From Gerris lacustris (lineage: Eukaryota > Arthropoda > Insecta > Hemiptera > Gerridae), in NCBI GenBank assembly GCA_951217055.1, contig OX578278.1, positions 34,237,105 through 34,301,104 on the forward strand: 64,000 nucleotides of DNA. Direction: 5' to 3'. Shown here in pieces: positions 38,940 through 48,600 of this stretch. Below the pieces are notes generated by a model that was given only the letters and a program-made list of their open reading frames with translations, was not told where the DNA came from and made no database searches. Within the stretch, counting starts at the first letter, position 1; every line of letters begins with the position of its first letter. The position numbers and the translations under genes were made by a program.

Positions 38940-40288
38940 TTGAATGACGCAAAAAAATCTTATTTATTTATTATAAAATCTTATTTATTTTCAATGACCA
39001 TAGTTTTAATTGCAATTGTTTTATTATTTATGTTATTGATCTTTTTGGCTAGTTAAAAACGTTGAATTTATTTTGTTTTCTGTAGGTATAACTCTGACAG
39101 ACAACAAGAGACAGATATTCTTCAGAAGACATTACCCAGTAGCTAGTATATCATACTGTGGCCTGGATCCAGATGACAGACGTTTCGAATACAGAGCTGA
39201 AACTACCGGCCTCCCTCACGCATCATTGTAAGTTGAACATTTTTAATAATTAGTGGTATTAACAATTTTATTACTTATTATTAGTTTTAAGTTGATTTAT
39301 CTACAACGTTTAAATTACAGTAGAACCTTATAATGTTTGTTTTCATATTGTTTGTTTTCATTGGTTGCCCATTTTAATGAAAGTCCGTTTATAACAAATA
39401 ATTATTTTAAATAATAATTAAAAAGTGTTTATTATACATGAAATAAAAGAAACAAAAAAAAAACATAGGTTTAATTGAGAAAGATGTTAATGTGATCAAG
39501 AAGGTCCTAGTTCATGTTGATTGCTTGCATTTGTTGGTTAGAAAAAAAACATCTGCTTGGTTTGTTTGTTTCTTATTTCATCACTTATTTCATGTTACTT
39601 ATTTTCACTCTTATTTCATGTGATGAAGGTGCTGTTAGAATTCACAAAACTTACTGCAGCCTATATTATTATGTGTATTGTATATTTTTTTTACTTGTCC
39701 GTTATAAGTAAAGTCTGTTATAATAGGGCCCATTATAATTAGGTTTATCACTGTAAATGTACTGGCTAGATTCAAAGAATAATCTTTTCATCCTGGCATT
39801 AAAATGAAGCTTAAATTATTGTAAAACTTGGAACATCTTAAACCACACTAAAAACTGAAATATGTAGTAGTATGGAAACAATAATGAATATTATTATAAT
39901 TTATGTATTAATAAATGCATAATTATTATATTATGTAATAATAAATTTAAGTGAATATCAAAGCAAGCAAGCTATATTTTTCATATACCTTTATACATTA
40001 TTTTATTACAAAGAAAAAATAACTTATCTTCCTTTATGATAGTCATATTGTACTTTTTTTTTTTTATTATGTCTTTTTCTAGATTAATATAAATATTAAT
40101 AATAGATTATGTTACTTAATTTGTGCAGGAGGGTGTTTGGTTTTGTGGCTAGAAAGCCAGCTAGCGGTTCAGACAACCAGTGCCATGTGTTTGCCGAGCT
40201 TGAACCAGAACAGCCGGCTACAGCCATTGTCAACTTTGTATCTAAAGTTATGATGAGTTCGACCCAAGCCAAAACCAATATAGTCTAA
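17691..40288 (+). CDS. by: Tensin gene, 3' ten exons (SH2-PTB region to stop)
   Basis: The ten exons are 17691-18066, 23350-23562, 28098-28285, 32201-32303, 33807-33999, 34137-34352, 36177-36317, 37730-37870, 39086-39227 and 40129-40288. They total 1873 nt, and with two bases owed by an upstream exon this makes exactly 625 codons including TAA. Every junction is GT-AG and every phase matches. Counting from the internal ATG at 17713 the protein is 616 aa: a Ser/Pro-rich linker (about 1-335), an SH2 domain (about 341-448) and a PTB domain (about 455-612). Tensins sit at integrin adhesions; the SH2 binds phosphotyrosine and the PTB binds NPxY-type beta-integrin tails. No PTEN-like phosphatase/C2 region is visible in the window, as expected if it lies upstream or if this is a short blistery-type form. 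The family call is secure. The symbol 'by' is the Drosophila orthologue name and is assigned by family only. Confidence 0.93.
19090..19245. mobile_element. SINE-like family S2, body fragment
   Basis: 'gggatttttacacctgaagacataggtgggtc' (in pieces) and the following 'gggtttgg...cttcacaca' match 42590-42720 in the same orientation. Confidence 0.55.
20487..20500 (+). repeat. Poly-C run (14 C)
   Basis: An uninterrupted run of C in an AT-rich intron. Confidence 0.9.
20611..20945 (+). repeat. Direct repeat of ~90 bp, 240 bp apart
   Basis: 20611-20704 and 20852-20943 share 'atatttataacaaaa', 'tataatttgt' and 'ttacattaggtcctgtatta'. Both end in 'ataaacaaatttt'. This looks like a segmental tandem duplication or two copies of one small element. 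Confidence 0.75.
22179..22560. mobile_element. Pogo/Tigger-like terminal fragment
   Basis: CAGTAAAACCTTGATTATTC at 22179, preceded by TA, matches the pogo/Tigger terminal 'CAGTAGAACCTCGATTATCC'. A GC-richer patch follows (to about 22500). No matching right end was found, so it is probably truncated. The right boundary is a guess. Confidence 0.5.
23350..23562 (+). CDS. by: Tensin exon 2 in window, Ser/Thr-rich linker
   Basis: The acceptor is atcgttcag ending at 23349. The exon reads [20 protein letters not shown] onward for 71 residues, phase 0 at both ends. The donor is CAG|GTCGAC at 23563, which is weak. Readthrough would add [11 protein letters not shown] and a stop, so intron retention here would make a truncated protein without SH2 or PTB. 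The text is Ser/Thr/Asp-rich with no fold, consistent with a phosphorylated linker. It stands out as a GC-rich island in AT-rich intron sequence. Confidence 0.85.
23563..28097 (+). other. Tensin intron 2 in window
   Basis: This 4.5-kb AT-rich intron contains a decayed LINE fragment at 27605-27752. Slightly GC-rich patches at 24200-24300 and 25320-25430 are unclassified. Confidence 0.75.
27605..27752 (-). mobile_element. Decayed LINE C-terminal fragment
   Basis: On the minus strand it reads [20 protein letters not shown] then [19 protein letters not shown]. This follows the LINE RT tail pattern RWFGHVxRM...G.RPRGRPR.RW, with key residues lost (GHV to DNV, GRPR to GVPD). It is about 49 open codons and clearly degenerate. 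Confidence 0.6.
28098..28285 (+). CDS. by: Tensin exon 3 in window, Ser/Pro-rich linker
   Basis: The acceptor is ctgtcaacag ending at 28097, in frame with the preceding exon (phase 0). It reads [20 protein letters not shown], then a Pro/Ser/Tyr/Asn-rich stretch ending SPTISR. The donor tccag|gtactt at 28286 leaves a phase-2 end (AG), completed by the G of the next exon to give Arg. Several SP and TP pairs look like proline-directed kinase sites. A 120-codon frame on the minus strand over this exon is a shadow. Confidence 0.86.
29455..30560. repeat. Unclassified GC-richer interspersed repeat block
   Basis: 'aactagctttcaccccgcgctccacgtgg' (29463 on, in pieces) resembles the 'ctagct...acccgcggcttcgcccgcg' phrase common at insect transposon ends. 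The sequence to 30560 has repeat-like composition. The 89-codon + frame at 29921 has no recognisable domain. Confidence 0.4.
31330..31620 (+). repeat. AATAAA/AACA low-complexity tract
   Basis: It consists of variations of aataaa, aaaca and aaataat with almost no G on the plus strand. Confidence 0.8.
31708..32007. mobile_element. hAT-like MITE, 300 bp
   Basis: The ends CAGGGGTCTCC and GGAGACCCCTG are 11-bp inverted repeats. They are flanked by ATTTAGTA (31700-31707) and GTTTAGTA (32008-32015), an 8-bp target duplication with one mismatch. That length and the CAGGGGTCTCC end are typical of hAT non-autonomous elements. It sits just upstream of tensin exon 4. Confidence 0.85.
32201..32303 (+). 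CDS. by: Tensin exon 4 in window, short linker exon
   Basis: The acceptor is ttatttttag ending at 32200, and the donor AAG|gtttga follows 32303. The exon reads [20 protein letters not shown] and then [14 protein letters not shown]. It is 34 codons plus one base that completes an Arg codon. It is too short to give a long ORF, but its phase agrees with both neighbours. Content is Ser/Thr/Glu-rich with no domain. Confidence 0.82.
32304..33806 (+). other. Tensin intron 4 in window
   Basis: It includes a GC-richer repeat (32780-33240) and T-rich runs. Confidence 0.75.
32780..33240. repeat. Interspersed repeat family S3
   Basis: 'catctgctcaaccatctatgaattgagggtgg' (in pieces) and 'gtcatgggtttgaac' are matched by 'catctgcccaaccatcaatgaatcaatggcgg' and 'tgatcccatgtcatg' at 37320-37400. 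Confidence 0.5.
33807..33999 (+). CDS. by: Tensin exon 5 in window, linker into SH2 domain
   Basis: The acceptor is gtgttgtacag ending at 33806 and the donor AAGAAG|gtaatt is at 34000, leaving a phase-1 G. The first 48 or so residues are Gly/Ser-rich ([20 protein letters not shown]). The exon then enters the SH2 fold with [19 protein letters not shown]: the conserved Trp at the start of the domain and the alpha-A helix. The preceding [13 protein letters not shown] resembles the usual tensin lead-in. Confidence 0.92.
34137..34352 (+). CDS. by: Tensin exon 6 in window, SH2 core
   Basis: The acceptor is ccttttcag ending at 34136 and the donor tca|gtaagt is at 34353 (strong consensus). It reads [20 protein letters not shown], then [36 protein letters not shown] and [15 protein letters not shown] is the beta-B strand with the phosphotyrosine-binding Arg at 34181-34183 (Arg366 counted from the ATG at 17713). 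The FLVRES-class motif and the RHFLIE strand are characteristic of tensin SH2 domains. The intron before this exon is only 137 bp. Confidence 0.95.
34600..35320. repeat. Dispersed repeat family R1, longest copy
   Basis: It begins near 'ccgagcttaccaaaggtaacgg' and holds a (TGTC)n stretch (34757-34780) and 'ccgcgaattatggaacgtgcg'. It ends 'gcgaggaagctatgtgccactctaattggcagtctatttt'. Partial copies occur at 3260-3330 and 5570-6090. The perfect palindrome at 35161-35221 lies inside it. It sits in tensin intron 6 (34353-36176). Confidence 0.65.
35161..35221. repeat. Perfect 30-bp inverted repeat with one-base centre
   Basis: The left arm tattagtctagtcttaaggatccaaaaaag (35161-35190) is exactly complementary to 35192-35221 around A35191. 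Confidence 0.95.
35330..36176 (+). other. Remainder of tensin intron 6
   Basis: AT-rich, with no further element recognised. Confidence 0.6.
36177..36317 (+). CDS. by: Tensin exon 7 in window, end of SH2 and start of PTB
   Basis: The acceptor is cttgtttcag ending at 36176 and the donor gcag|gtatgt is at 36318. It reads [20 protein letters not shown], the last helix and strand of the SH2 domain. [20 protein letters not shown] and LLTQGA then lead into the PTB domain. The phase is 1 at both ends. The [15 protein letters not shown] signature is highly diagnostic of tensin. Confidence 0.95.
36318..37729 (+). other. Tensin intron 7, with an S3 repeat fragment
   Basis: A short S3 copy lies at about 37310-37430. 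The rest is AT-rich. Confidence 0.7.
37730..37870 (+). CDS. by: Tensin exon 8 in window, PTB domain
   Basis: The acceptor is ttttgttatag ending at 37729; the donor is CAAG|gtaatt at 37871. It reads [20 protein letters not shown] and then [43 protein letters not shown] is the first strand and helix of the tensin PTB. Phase 1 at both ends, same length (141 nt) as the preceding exon. Confidence 0.95.
37871..39085 (+). other. Tensin intron 8, with long homopolymers
   Basis: Poly-A at 37963-37989 (27 A) and poly-T at 38908-38936 (29 T) lie about 0.9 kb apart in opposite sense. They could be tails of two opposed retroposons, but I cannot define bodies. Confidence 0.7.
39086..39227 (+). CDS. by: Tensin exon 9 in window, PTB domain
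   Basis: The acceptor is gttttctgtag ending at 39085 and the donor catt|gtaagt is at 39228. It reads [39 protein letters not shown] and [29 protein letters not shown].. is the hallmark core of tensin PTB domains. The next intron (39228-40128) contains a pogo-like MITE. Confidence 0.95.
39318..39753. mobile_element. Pogo/Tigger-like MITE in tensin intron 9
   Basis: The left end CAGTAGAACCTTATAATG and the right end, read inward as CAGTGATAAACCTAATTATA, are imperfect inverted repeats. Each is bordered by TA, the expected target duplication. The 436-bp AT-rich interior carries no transposase. Confidence 0.6.
40129..40288 (+). CDS. by: Tensin last exon, PTB C-terminus and stop
   Basis: The acceptor is atttgtgcag ending at 40128, and the first G completes a Leu codon. 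It reads [52 protein letters not shown] and TAA at 40286-40288. [28 protein letters not shown] is the classic tensin C-terminus. The ten residues after VSKVM are a short tail. AATAAA signals occur soon after the stop. Confidence 0.95.
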
Positions 40289-40850
40289 CTTTTAGTGTCA
40301 CATAAATAAAACAAACAACTTTAAAGAAATATAAAATAACTTCTTACTAGGCTATATTACAACTTTATACCGTACTCTCACCCTTTCTCTTTATCATAAT
40401 TATTTATTTTATTATTTAAAAAAAAAATATATATTTATTTAAATATATAATATTATCTTTTACTGAATAAATCTCTATGTATATTAATTAATTGTTAATT
40501 ATTTTATTATTTATTTTATTTTATTAATTTCTATCTACTTAATCAAATTATCAAATTGTATCCTACTTCATCTTATTAGATCTTTAATAAAAAAAAAAAA
40601 AGCAAAAACAAATAATATAAAAGATTAAATATTTATTTAAAAAACATAATGCATTTTTATTATGTCTTTTAACAAATTCAAAGAGTAAAAGCTTAATGCA
40701 TTAAAAATTAACAACAGAAATACAAAATATTGTGAGCATTCCTTTTAACTTATATTCTTACTTGTTTATACTTAAGAGAAGGTATTTTTCTTTTTATTTT
40801 TCATATTTCTTACCTCTCATTCAAATCTGAATGAAAGGTAAAATATTATA

Positions 40851-41214
40851 CAGTAGACGCCGCTTAATTTTATCATCCAATATGTTGAGATTTATAATGT
40901 TAGTTTGATTTTAAGCATTAAACATTTTCCGATTATTGTTTTACATATATGTATAAATTAGTTTTGTATAAATTGCAATTCAAATATTTTATTTTATTTT
41001 CTTATGTTATGACAAAAAAAAAATTGGTTGTGTTGACCGATATTTTGTGGTAATCGAACATGATGATAATTAACTCTTGAATAAGTCACACGTTGTTCAA
41101 GTTAAAATATATATATTTTAACTTGAACAACGTGTGACTTATTCAAGAGTTAATTATCATTATGTTATGACTTTGTCAGGGTCCCAAAGTGATCACATTA
41201 AGCGGTGTCTACTG
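40851..41214. mobile_element. Pogo-like MITE with central hairpin
   Basis: The ends CAGTAGACGCCGCTTAAT and ATTAAGCGGTGTCTACTG are 18-bp inverted repeats with one mismatch, flanked by TA on both sides. The interior has a long palindrome at 41060-41163. Length is 364 bp. It lies 560 bp after the tensin stop. The segment at 40876-40910 is shared with 42393-42428. Confidence 0.85.
41060..41163. repeat. Loopless palindrome, ~50-bp arms
   Basis: The arms pair about position 41111/41112 with one mismatch near the outer end. The centre is ttaaaatatatatattttaa. It is nested in the pogo-like MITE. Confidence 0.92.
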
Positions 41215-42006
41215 TAACTACAAATCCTAAAAATAATTTAAGGAATTACTTCCTCTAAGTATTATATTTTTATCAGATTACTTCATCATCACTTCTTATT
41301 ATCATTTTTATTTTACTTTGATGTAAAAACAAAGGTTAGTTAAAAAACAAGTTTTTATTTTTACTTATGTATTTTCGCTTCACTAAACTATTGTCACAGC
41401 TAAAAGTAAACAAAAAAAAGGCACAAGGCAATTATCTAATACAACGCAAATAAAAGCATCCACACTTTTGTTATTTAGTGAAATATAATTTATATATGTA
41501 GTAATATTTATTTCATTTTTTAATAGAATATTTATTATTTATTTGTTATGCTTGTTTTATGTTTTACTAAAATTGACCTCTGTTTTAACATTAGGAATGT
41601 TTATAATTTAATTTTTGAAACCAATAATATGTCTTCAGATGCGTATGTTAGATAACATTTGTTTAATTTTAATGAAATAATTGTATTTGAATTATGTATG
41701 GATATTGTTCTATTTTTTTAATAAAGAAAGACATCTTTATCAAAAGTAATTCTATTGTACTTTGATGGCTTTCAACCACAAATGGTAATCTTCAGTGCCA
41801 GTGTGATTTAAAGATTCAGTGTTGGAGGTGAGACAGTTGTATATTTTTAACTCAAATTAAATCAGATTTAAACCTCTCTACATTGAACTCTTCAAAATTT
41901 ATATTATCTTACATTATTCTGATTGGAACTTAAAGGAGCATTTAGACTTGAAAGTTGACCTTTACACAATACAATGATTTAATGTAAAATCTTTATTTTT
42001 TTTTTA

Positions 42007-42135
42007 GTTTCCAAAAGAAAATCCTTTAATGGTCTATTGGGTAGTAGTATAATTAAAAACTTTTAAGTTGATGAAAACTTTATTATACTACTACCCAATA
42101 GTCATTAGACCATTGAAGGATTTTCTTTTAGAAAC
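42007..42135. repeat. Inverted repeat, ~48-bp arms
   Basis: 'gtttccaaaagaaaatcc...gggtagtagtataat' (42007-42053) is complementary to 'attatactactaccc...ggattttcttttagaaac' (42082-42135). The right arm has seven extra bases, and the arms have two other differences. Confidence 0.88.
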
Positions 42136-42392
42136 AAAAAAAAAAAAATATTGATTTAGGGTAATTCATAACTACTAAGTAAAATCTTTCTTTTGTTCCT
42201 TAATCAAGTGACTGCTACTCACCTATACAATATTACTTTCAGTTAATTCTACTCTCAAAATGTCATTCAAAAACTTTTTATCCTAGTGCATAAGCTTTCA
42301 TGAATGAAGTCATCATTATATTCCTAATGAACACCATGTTTATGTTTTGAAGGATATGAAATCCAACATTTGCTTTCACCCCTGAAAGCTTA

Positions 42393-42430
42393 TTCAATAT
42401 GTTGAGATTTATAATGTTAGTTTGAGTTTA
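42393..42430. repeat. Fragment shared with the MITE at 40851
   Basis: 'aatatgttgagatttataat' followed by 'gttagtttga' is repeated from 40879-40908. Confidence 0.7.
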
Positions 42431-42589
42431 TTTGCAGTTATACTAAATTCATATTATCACATCCTTTCTGACATTGTTTTCATTGGTTTATTTACCTTTA
42501 AAAGATAGATAAAAGTAATGTATATTATGAATGGTAGAATCACTTGATTTATTAAGTGGGTTTTTTTTTATATTTATATATATTCAATT

Positions 42590-43015
42590 CCAGGGGCTTT
42601 TACACCTGAAGACATAGACTACATATGTGGGTCTTTTGAACAAACCTTAGTTCGCCTTGTATCAACCGAATACTGGATTGATACAAGGCAATCAAACCCT
42701 TTACCCATGTGTGAAGGGTTTGTTGGCAAACCATGTCTTTACAACTCTGGTATCATCAATTTTTTATCAAACTGCCATGAGAGTGTTGACCATTGTTTTA
42801 CTGGTAAAATCAGGTGGCATTAACTCTTTCAAGAAGCTCCCCATTTTTTTAACCAATGCTGGGTGGACATACATTGAGCTGGGGGCCCCCGGTGTGGGAA
42901 TTGAACCTAGATCTGTGTGGTCATACATCCAAGTAGTGACCATGCCCGATGCTGCTTAATTTTTATGATTTGAGAGTCAACTACTCTCTCATACGAGCTA
43001 CCCAGGCTCCTCTAC
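42590..43015 (-). mobile_element. SINE-like family S2, tRNA-related head on minus strand
   Basis: Read on the minus strand, GGGTAGCTCGTATGAGAGAG (A-box-like) and AGGTTCAATTCCCAC (B-box) are spaced as in a tRNA-derived SINE head. The body then runs toward 42590. Small hairpins lie inside (42654-42688). Head and body copies occur at 48130-48270 and 19090-19245. The 100-codon + frame here is not a gene. Confidence 0.6.
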
Positions 43016-43171
43016 TAGTGGTTACCTTCAGAGCTAGTGAAATAGGTAAAAGCTAAACTATAATGAGATCAGTTGATCTCATTGTTTGTTGAGAGGTCAG
43101 ATTCAGAATGAGTTAACCAAATTTAAAATTCTGTCTTAACTCCTACAATGACTCATTCTCTTCATAATTTC

Positions 43172-43230
43172 AATCAAATTATAATTATTATTTACTACAG
43201 AAAACAGACAGTGAAAAATACACTCCCCGG
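43172..43230. repeat. Single arm of the snapback element at 51955
   Basis: 'aatcaaattataattattatttactac' followed by 'agacagtgaaaaatacactccc' is almost identical to 51957-52012, but here the partner arm is absent. Confidence 0.85.
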
Positions 43231-43239
43231 ATAATAATT

Positions 43240-45713
43240 GCTATCTCTCCACTCTCCAGCACTGAAGATGATTACTAATGTTTAAAATCTGGCTTCATTC
43301 AATAAAAAATAATGTTACTTTTGTTCAAGGAAAGTCTTTATTATTCCTAGAGACAGAGGGTTCAGTTTGTCCATAATCCTAAATGAACTCATCCCAAAAC
43401 TACAAATCAAACGCCAGTATATCTGAGTTCAATCCCCAAATAGAAGAAACATGTTTCACTCTAATAATCACAACAAAAATATAAGTATAACAGTTAATCC
43501 CTTTTCATAGAATAACTTACATTGTTATTTATCAGGACTTAAAAATAAAAGAAAAAAACAGTAAGAATCTCCCTTCTTAAAAAGATCCAAATAAATTTCC
43601 AACTATATTCATTGTCATTGCGTGTTCATGTGCCCTTTAGCTCCTGAGTTAATGTACATACATAATTTCCAATACATTAATTAAAATTTTAAAATTAAAT
43701 GAACATATTTATTTTGTTTTAAATTTTAATTAAGTTAACAGACAGTACTTCCACTATAAATTTTTTTCTGTCTATAATTCAGTAATAAGTGTTTTGATTT
43801 CTACTTATTTATTTATAGTTATTTTATTACTTAATTTATTTTAGGTTTGAGAGTCAATTTACTCACCCCACGTTACCTATTAATTTACTTAACTCTAAAA
43901 ATGAATGTATATAAGTTTTTTTTTGTTTTTTAGTCATTTAAATTATATAATATATAAATATATAATCTTACTTAAAATTTAAAATGCTTTTTTTTTAAAA
44001 AAATTGATAGTTTTTTTTTATTTTTTTGATTGAATGAAATATGCTCTAGAACAAACAATATTTGTTTATTTTCTTTTTGATTTATTATTGAAATTATAAA
44101 ATACAATTTCATTCTTTATTTACAATAAGAATGAACAGACAAACTTTGACTTACAAAATATATTATATATACATAATATTATATATACGATAAAATGTTA
44201 CAACAAAACTGGTGGATTCTGTGGGTCAAATGGAGCAAAAAATGTCAAGTAAGCATATGCCCATTTCTCAATAGTTCTCAAAATGACAATTTATTTCTTT
44301 TTTTAGAGTGTTTCATGGAAATTTCCAAAAAATTCATAATATCTCAGAAACTAAATGAGATAGTGAAATTGGGCTAATAGACAATTTCATAAAAAACCTT
44401 TCAAAATCACTCAATGATTGTACAAATTATCAGCTCCTACGTATCTTTTAAGTCTTGTTACATTTAAAAATTTTGATTTTTAAAATTAGATCCCGAAATT
44501 CAAGAGGTTTCTACTCTTAAATGAGAGATGTAAGTGTGGGGAATTCAGGAAAAACGTCTGCTTTTCATAAGCTTTTGAATGGTATAATTAAAGGTTAAGA
44601 CCAATGGACTAGTTTCTGAATAATGGTGGTTTGAATGTTACCAGACGTGAAATTATTCGGACAGGATCTCAACCAATTCTTGTACAAATGCGAAAAAGGT
44701 TTCCCTGAACAAAACCACTACACTTCGGTTTCTCATAGGAAATTTGACGCTGAACAATAAAGCTCCTATAAACATGGATAAACAGCTTCGTTTTCAAGAT
44801 ATATTAAAAAAAAAAAAAAAAATTTAAAAAAACCAAACATGAAAAAAACATAATTTTTGGACGTTTATCCTTAAAATTTCCCAACACTACGCTTCTTACC
44901 ATAAAAGACCTTGTAGAAAATATTTTTTATTGAATGTTACCAATCCCAGTTCTGTGCAACAAAACCCTGATTTCAGCGAAATTTTAAAGTTCTACGCCCC
45001 TGTTTCTTTATTAGTCAATCCATTAAGATGATCTCCATCAATAATCTAATTCCTAAAGGATTTTGGTCTACTTTGATTCGTTACAAGATTTTCTACAAGG
45101 TGCATTAAGATTAAATTATCTAAATTCATTAGTCAAAGTTTGTCAGTAATTGGTTCTTTGGCTTTTAAAAGCAGTGTGGAAACCTATAGCAGATTTTTCA
45201 CATTTCAATAATTAATACAGAGGAAAAAAATGTATCAAATATTGTTTATTTTTTCAAAGAGTTGCATATTTAATGTAATAACATATCAAAAATTATTATA
45301 TTTTAATGCCATTTTTTATTTTTTTTTTTATTTTTATTCATTCATTAAATTTTTAGCTTGTAAGTTATTTAATTTAGAAATAATAATTCTACAGTTAATA
45401 AAATTAATTTAAAAAATCTGAGTACAAACAGAAAAAAAATATAAGTAAAACAATTTCACATCAGTATATTTAAATTATAAATATATTTAAAAAATATATA
45501 AAAACACATCTATATATATATATAAATATAGTAACTACTTAATTAATTTTTTAGATAGTCAAAATTAAAAATATTAACAATTTTAATTATTAATTATTTT
45601 TGTCCACCCAATTATAATTAATAATTATAATTGCCTAAATTTAAAAAGATAATAACCCAATGTAATATATTATACATGTTTGTTTCTAACCTTTTATGTG
45701 GAGTAACTATTCT

Positions 45714-45720
<7 letters not shown>
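43240..45720. other. AT-rich non-coding, possible old repeat
   Basis: 44190-45070 has slightly higher complexity and reads like an old interspersed repeat. No transposase or exon could be recognised. The rest is AT-rich. Confidence 0.35.

Positions 45721-45774
<54 letters not shown>
45721..45774 (+). repeat. (AT)27 microsatellite
   Basis: Pure AT dinucleotide run. Confidence 0.97.
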
Positions 45775-45777
<3 letters not shown>

Positions 45778-45779
45778 TT

Positions 45780-47000
45780 TATTATTTGAGTCTTGCATGT
45801 ATATTTGTATAAAATGAATTGTGTAATTGTTGTTCTAATTTGAATGTAATTTCTTTTATTTTTAATTTATCATAATTGTTTTATTCGTATGTGTAAATAT
45901 TAATTGTAATTGCTGAGTAAAAATATATTTATTATTTTGTGCTTCAATATAAAATTAAGATTTAAAGAAATAATAAAATGCTTAATTAAATAAATAAAAA
46001 ATTTACCTTAATTGTAAAAGAATAAAATAAATAAATTATAATATGGAATGGAATGATAGTTTCACTCAGGAAAGGAATTGAAAGTTAAAAACTTTTTTTG
46101 ATTAATTAACATAAATTGTAAACTCAAAGTTTACATTACCTTTAAATTCTGAGTTTACATTTTTATACTCTATAAATTTAATATTTAAAGCAATTTTAAA
46201 CTCAAAGTATTACGTTAATTATAAATTTTGAGTTTTACATTGAGATTAACTGTATAACAGTTTACATAGACTGAAACTGAGTTTACATTAAATTTTCTTC
46301 AGTTTATTTCACCCTTTTAAAACCTAATTATTGAATTTAAAAAATGGTGCCTTCATTTGGTTATTAAAAAGTAAACAATTTATGATGATGAATATTTTTT
46401 TATGTTTATTTATTCAGTTTTATTTACTTAAAATAAATAATTAAGAAATTATTGAATATTCAAATTTAAAAAAAATTGGTTTTAAATTAACAAAAAATAT
46501 ATAGAGAGAGGTAACATAAAAATTATCTCTTAGTATGTAATCAACTTCAGGGCGATCCCTATTATGATTATGTGAAAGAAGAAAAAAAAAAAACGATTAG
46601 AGATTTGATGAACCCAGATATTCTCAGCAAAATAATAAACTCTCAGCAGAATATCTCGTAGTCTGAATTATTTGAGAGCTATTTAATTTATTAAAAGTTG
46701 CGAATGATTTAGATTTTTAGATTATGATAAACTCTCTTGATAATGATCATTCAATTAATTCCTAACATTACGATTGATCCAATCACCAATCAGATAATTG
46801 GATATTTTCAATCAAAGAACATTAGGATTTACCTAATCTCAGAACTTTGAAATTTGCTTATCTCAGATCATCTGTATGTGCTCAGTCTCAGAACATTGAT
46901 TGGGATTGATTCAATCTCTTCCAAAAGAGTGATCTAAATTCACCAGATTCTTTACACAGAAGCCTTTACTGTATAACAGAATGCCTGAGAAAAAGTTGAA
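45780..47000. other. AT-rich non-coding
   Basis: 'aaactcaaagttta' and 'ctcaaagtattacg' phrases recur between 46120 and 46250, a weak local repeat. Nothing else is seen. Confidence 0.4.
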
Positions 47001-47022
47001 GTTAAATGAGACAAATTCTCAA

Positions 47023-47028
<6 letters not shown>

Positions 47029-47092
<64 letters not shown>
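47029..47092 (+). repeat. (AT)n microsatellite
   Basis: Pure AT dinucleotide run of about 64 bp. Confidence 0.95.
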
Positions 47093-47095
<3 letters not shown>

Positions 47096-47919
47096 GTTTA
47101 AAACTTATATAAATATTAAATAAAAATAAATAACAATTGTAAATTAATCTATTTTGTAGTAAGAAACAGTAATTATATTAATTAACAATAATACGAAGCC
47201 CCTATTATGTCTTTATGAAGCCCATTAACATAAAAACTTCTTTTTTAAAAAATTAAGCTCTATTGTTATTTTTTTGTTGATGTAAAAAACGATGCAGCTA
47301 ACATAATTTTAATTATTAAGCTGAATAAATTTATGTTATGTTGATTTATTTTATTTTATTTTCCAATTTTTTTCCACATTATATTATCATTTTATCTTCT
47401 TTTTATTTGAGTATTTTTTATTTGCTTCCATGATAATCCTATATTAAGGGCTTAAACTTTTTAAAAAAATTAAATTTGTTGTAATAAACTGGCATATTTA
47501 AAGGAGTAAAAAAGTTTCTAAGTTCCTGCGAATTCGAATCAGTCATAATAGTTGTATGACAATGGATATTTTACAGCTCTTAATAGCTGGTTGGAGTTAG
47601 ATTTCAATTATGCTTCTTAGCCAGCATTAATATTTTTTTATTTAATTTAAAGTCAATAGCAATCACACTAAAATTGTCCACATAATTTACAAAAAATTTG
47701 TTACAAACCTTTTTATCAAAATGCTATTCATTGATGAAATTCAATCAAGGTTTATTGTGCAGCAATAACTTACCTTAAGTTCAACTTTAATGTTGAAATA
47801 GTTTAATTAAATAACATTTCCAATAGGTAATCTTCTTGATAAACAAGTAACAATTACATAAATATAAAATGGTGCCACATCCTAGTGTTAATGATTACCA
47901 GATAACTAACTACCTCCAT

Positions 47920-48270
47920 AGTGTACCGGCCCTTGGAGGGCCTAGGCCTTTCAAAGGGCTTGTACAACTATATGTGTAATGGCTGAATTGGGGTTAGTGT
48001 GTCTCTCTATCAGCTGTGTAAACCTTGCTAATGACATACACAAGCAATTAGTCTTAACTTCTTATTAGCAATTATAAGATGAAAGGTGATCCCTCAAAAG
48101 TTACTAAATAGCAGTTTTAGGAGGTACCCATTTATATAGCGATGCTGGGTTAAGACTGAGCAAGGGTGCCTGGTCCAGGAATTCACGCCCGATGCTGTTT
48201 AATTTTATTGAAAAGAGAGACAACTGCTCTCATAGAAGAGCTACTGTTTACCAAGCTACTGTGGCCTAAA
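47920..48270 (-). mobile_element. SINE-like copies, families S4 and S2 head
   Basis: 48170-48270 ('cacgcccgatgctgtttaattttat', 'gagagacaactgctctcata', 'agctac') matches the tRNA-like head at 42935-43015. 47925-48060 ('agggcttgtacaactat', 'ggttagtgtgtc', 'atcagctgtgta') resembles 21290-21415. Confidence 0.5.
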
Positions 48271-48570
48271 TGTTTACCAGATAGTACATTAATAAGAAAC
48301 TATTTTTGGATAGAGATTTGACTAGCAAGTATAATTTAATATCAAATTGTAGCCCAATTTCGATCAATCTTTATAATTCCACACAACCTTTTCGCATGGA
48401 TCTAAATACATTGTAGTTTTGAAAGAATGAGAGGAATCTCTACTATCCACTACTTTGAAGATATAGACTCAAAGCATATTTACTATTTATATCAGGAGGC
48501 TGTATTTGTTATTGCACCAAGAAAAAACAAAATTAATATAGCCCATAATATGTGTAGTTTTAAATATGTG

Positions 48571-48600
48571 TACAGTAATACCCTGGACTTATGAATTAGG
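48571..48600 (+). mobile_element. Pogo/Tc1-like terminal motif
   Basis: TACAGTAATACCCTGGACTT resembles the TACAGTAATACCTCGACTTA end of a common mariner-superfamily MITE. No right end is visible. The inverted repeat at 48689-49058 may be its interior. Confidence 0.4.

Larger units (their letters stand above)
40289..41725 (+). promoter_or_regulatory. Tensin 3' UTR and candidate poly(A) signals
   Basis: AATAAA hexamers lie at 40305-40310, 40466-40471, 40586-40591 (followed by a run of A) and 41720-41725. Which one is used cannot be told, because AT-rich DNA makes this motif by chance. If the distal site is used, the pogo-like MITE at 40851-41214, with its 50-bp hairpin, lies inside the 3' UTR. 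Confidence 0.45.

Noticed and set aside
42657..42959. 100-codon plus frame
   Set aside because: Lies entirely within the tRNA-like S2 repeat, which has copies at 19090 and 48130.
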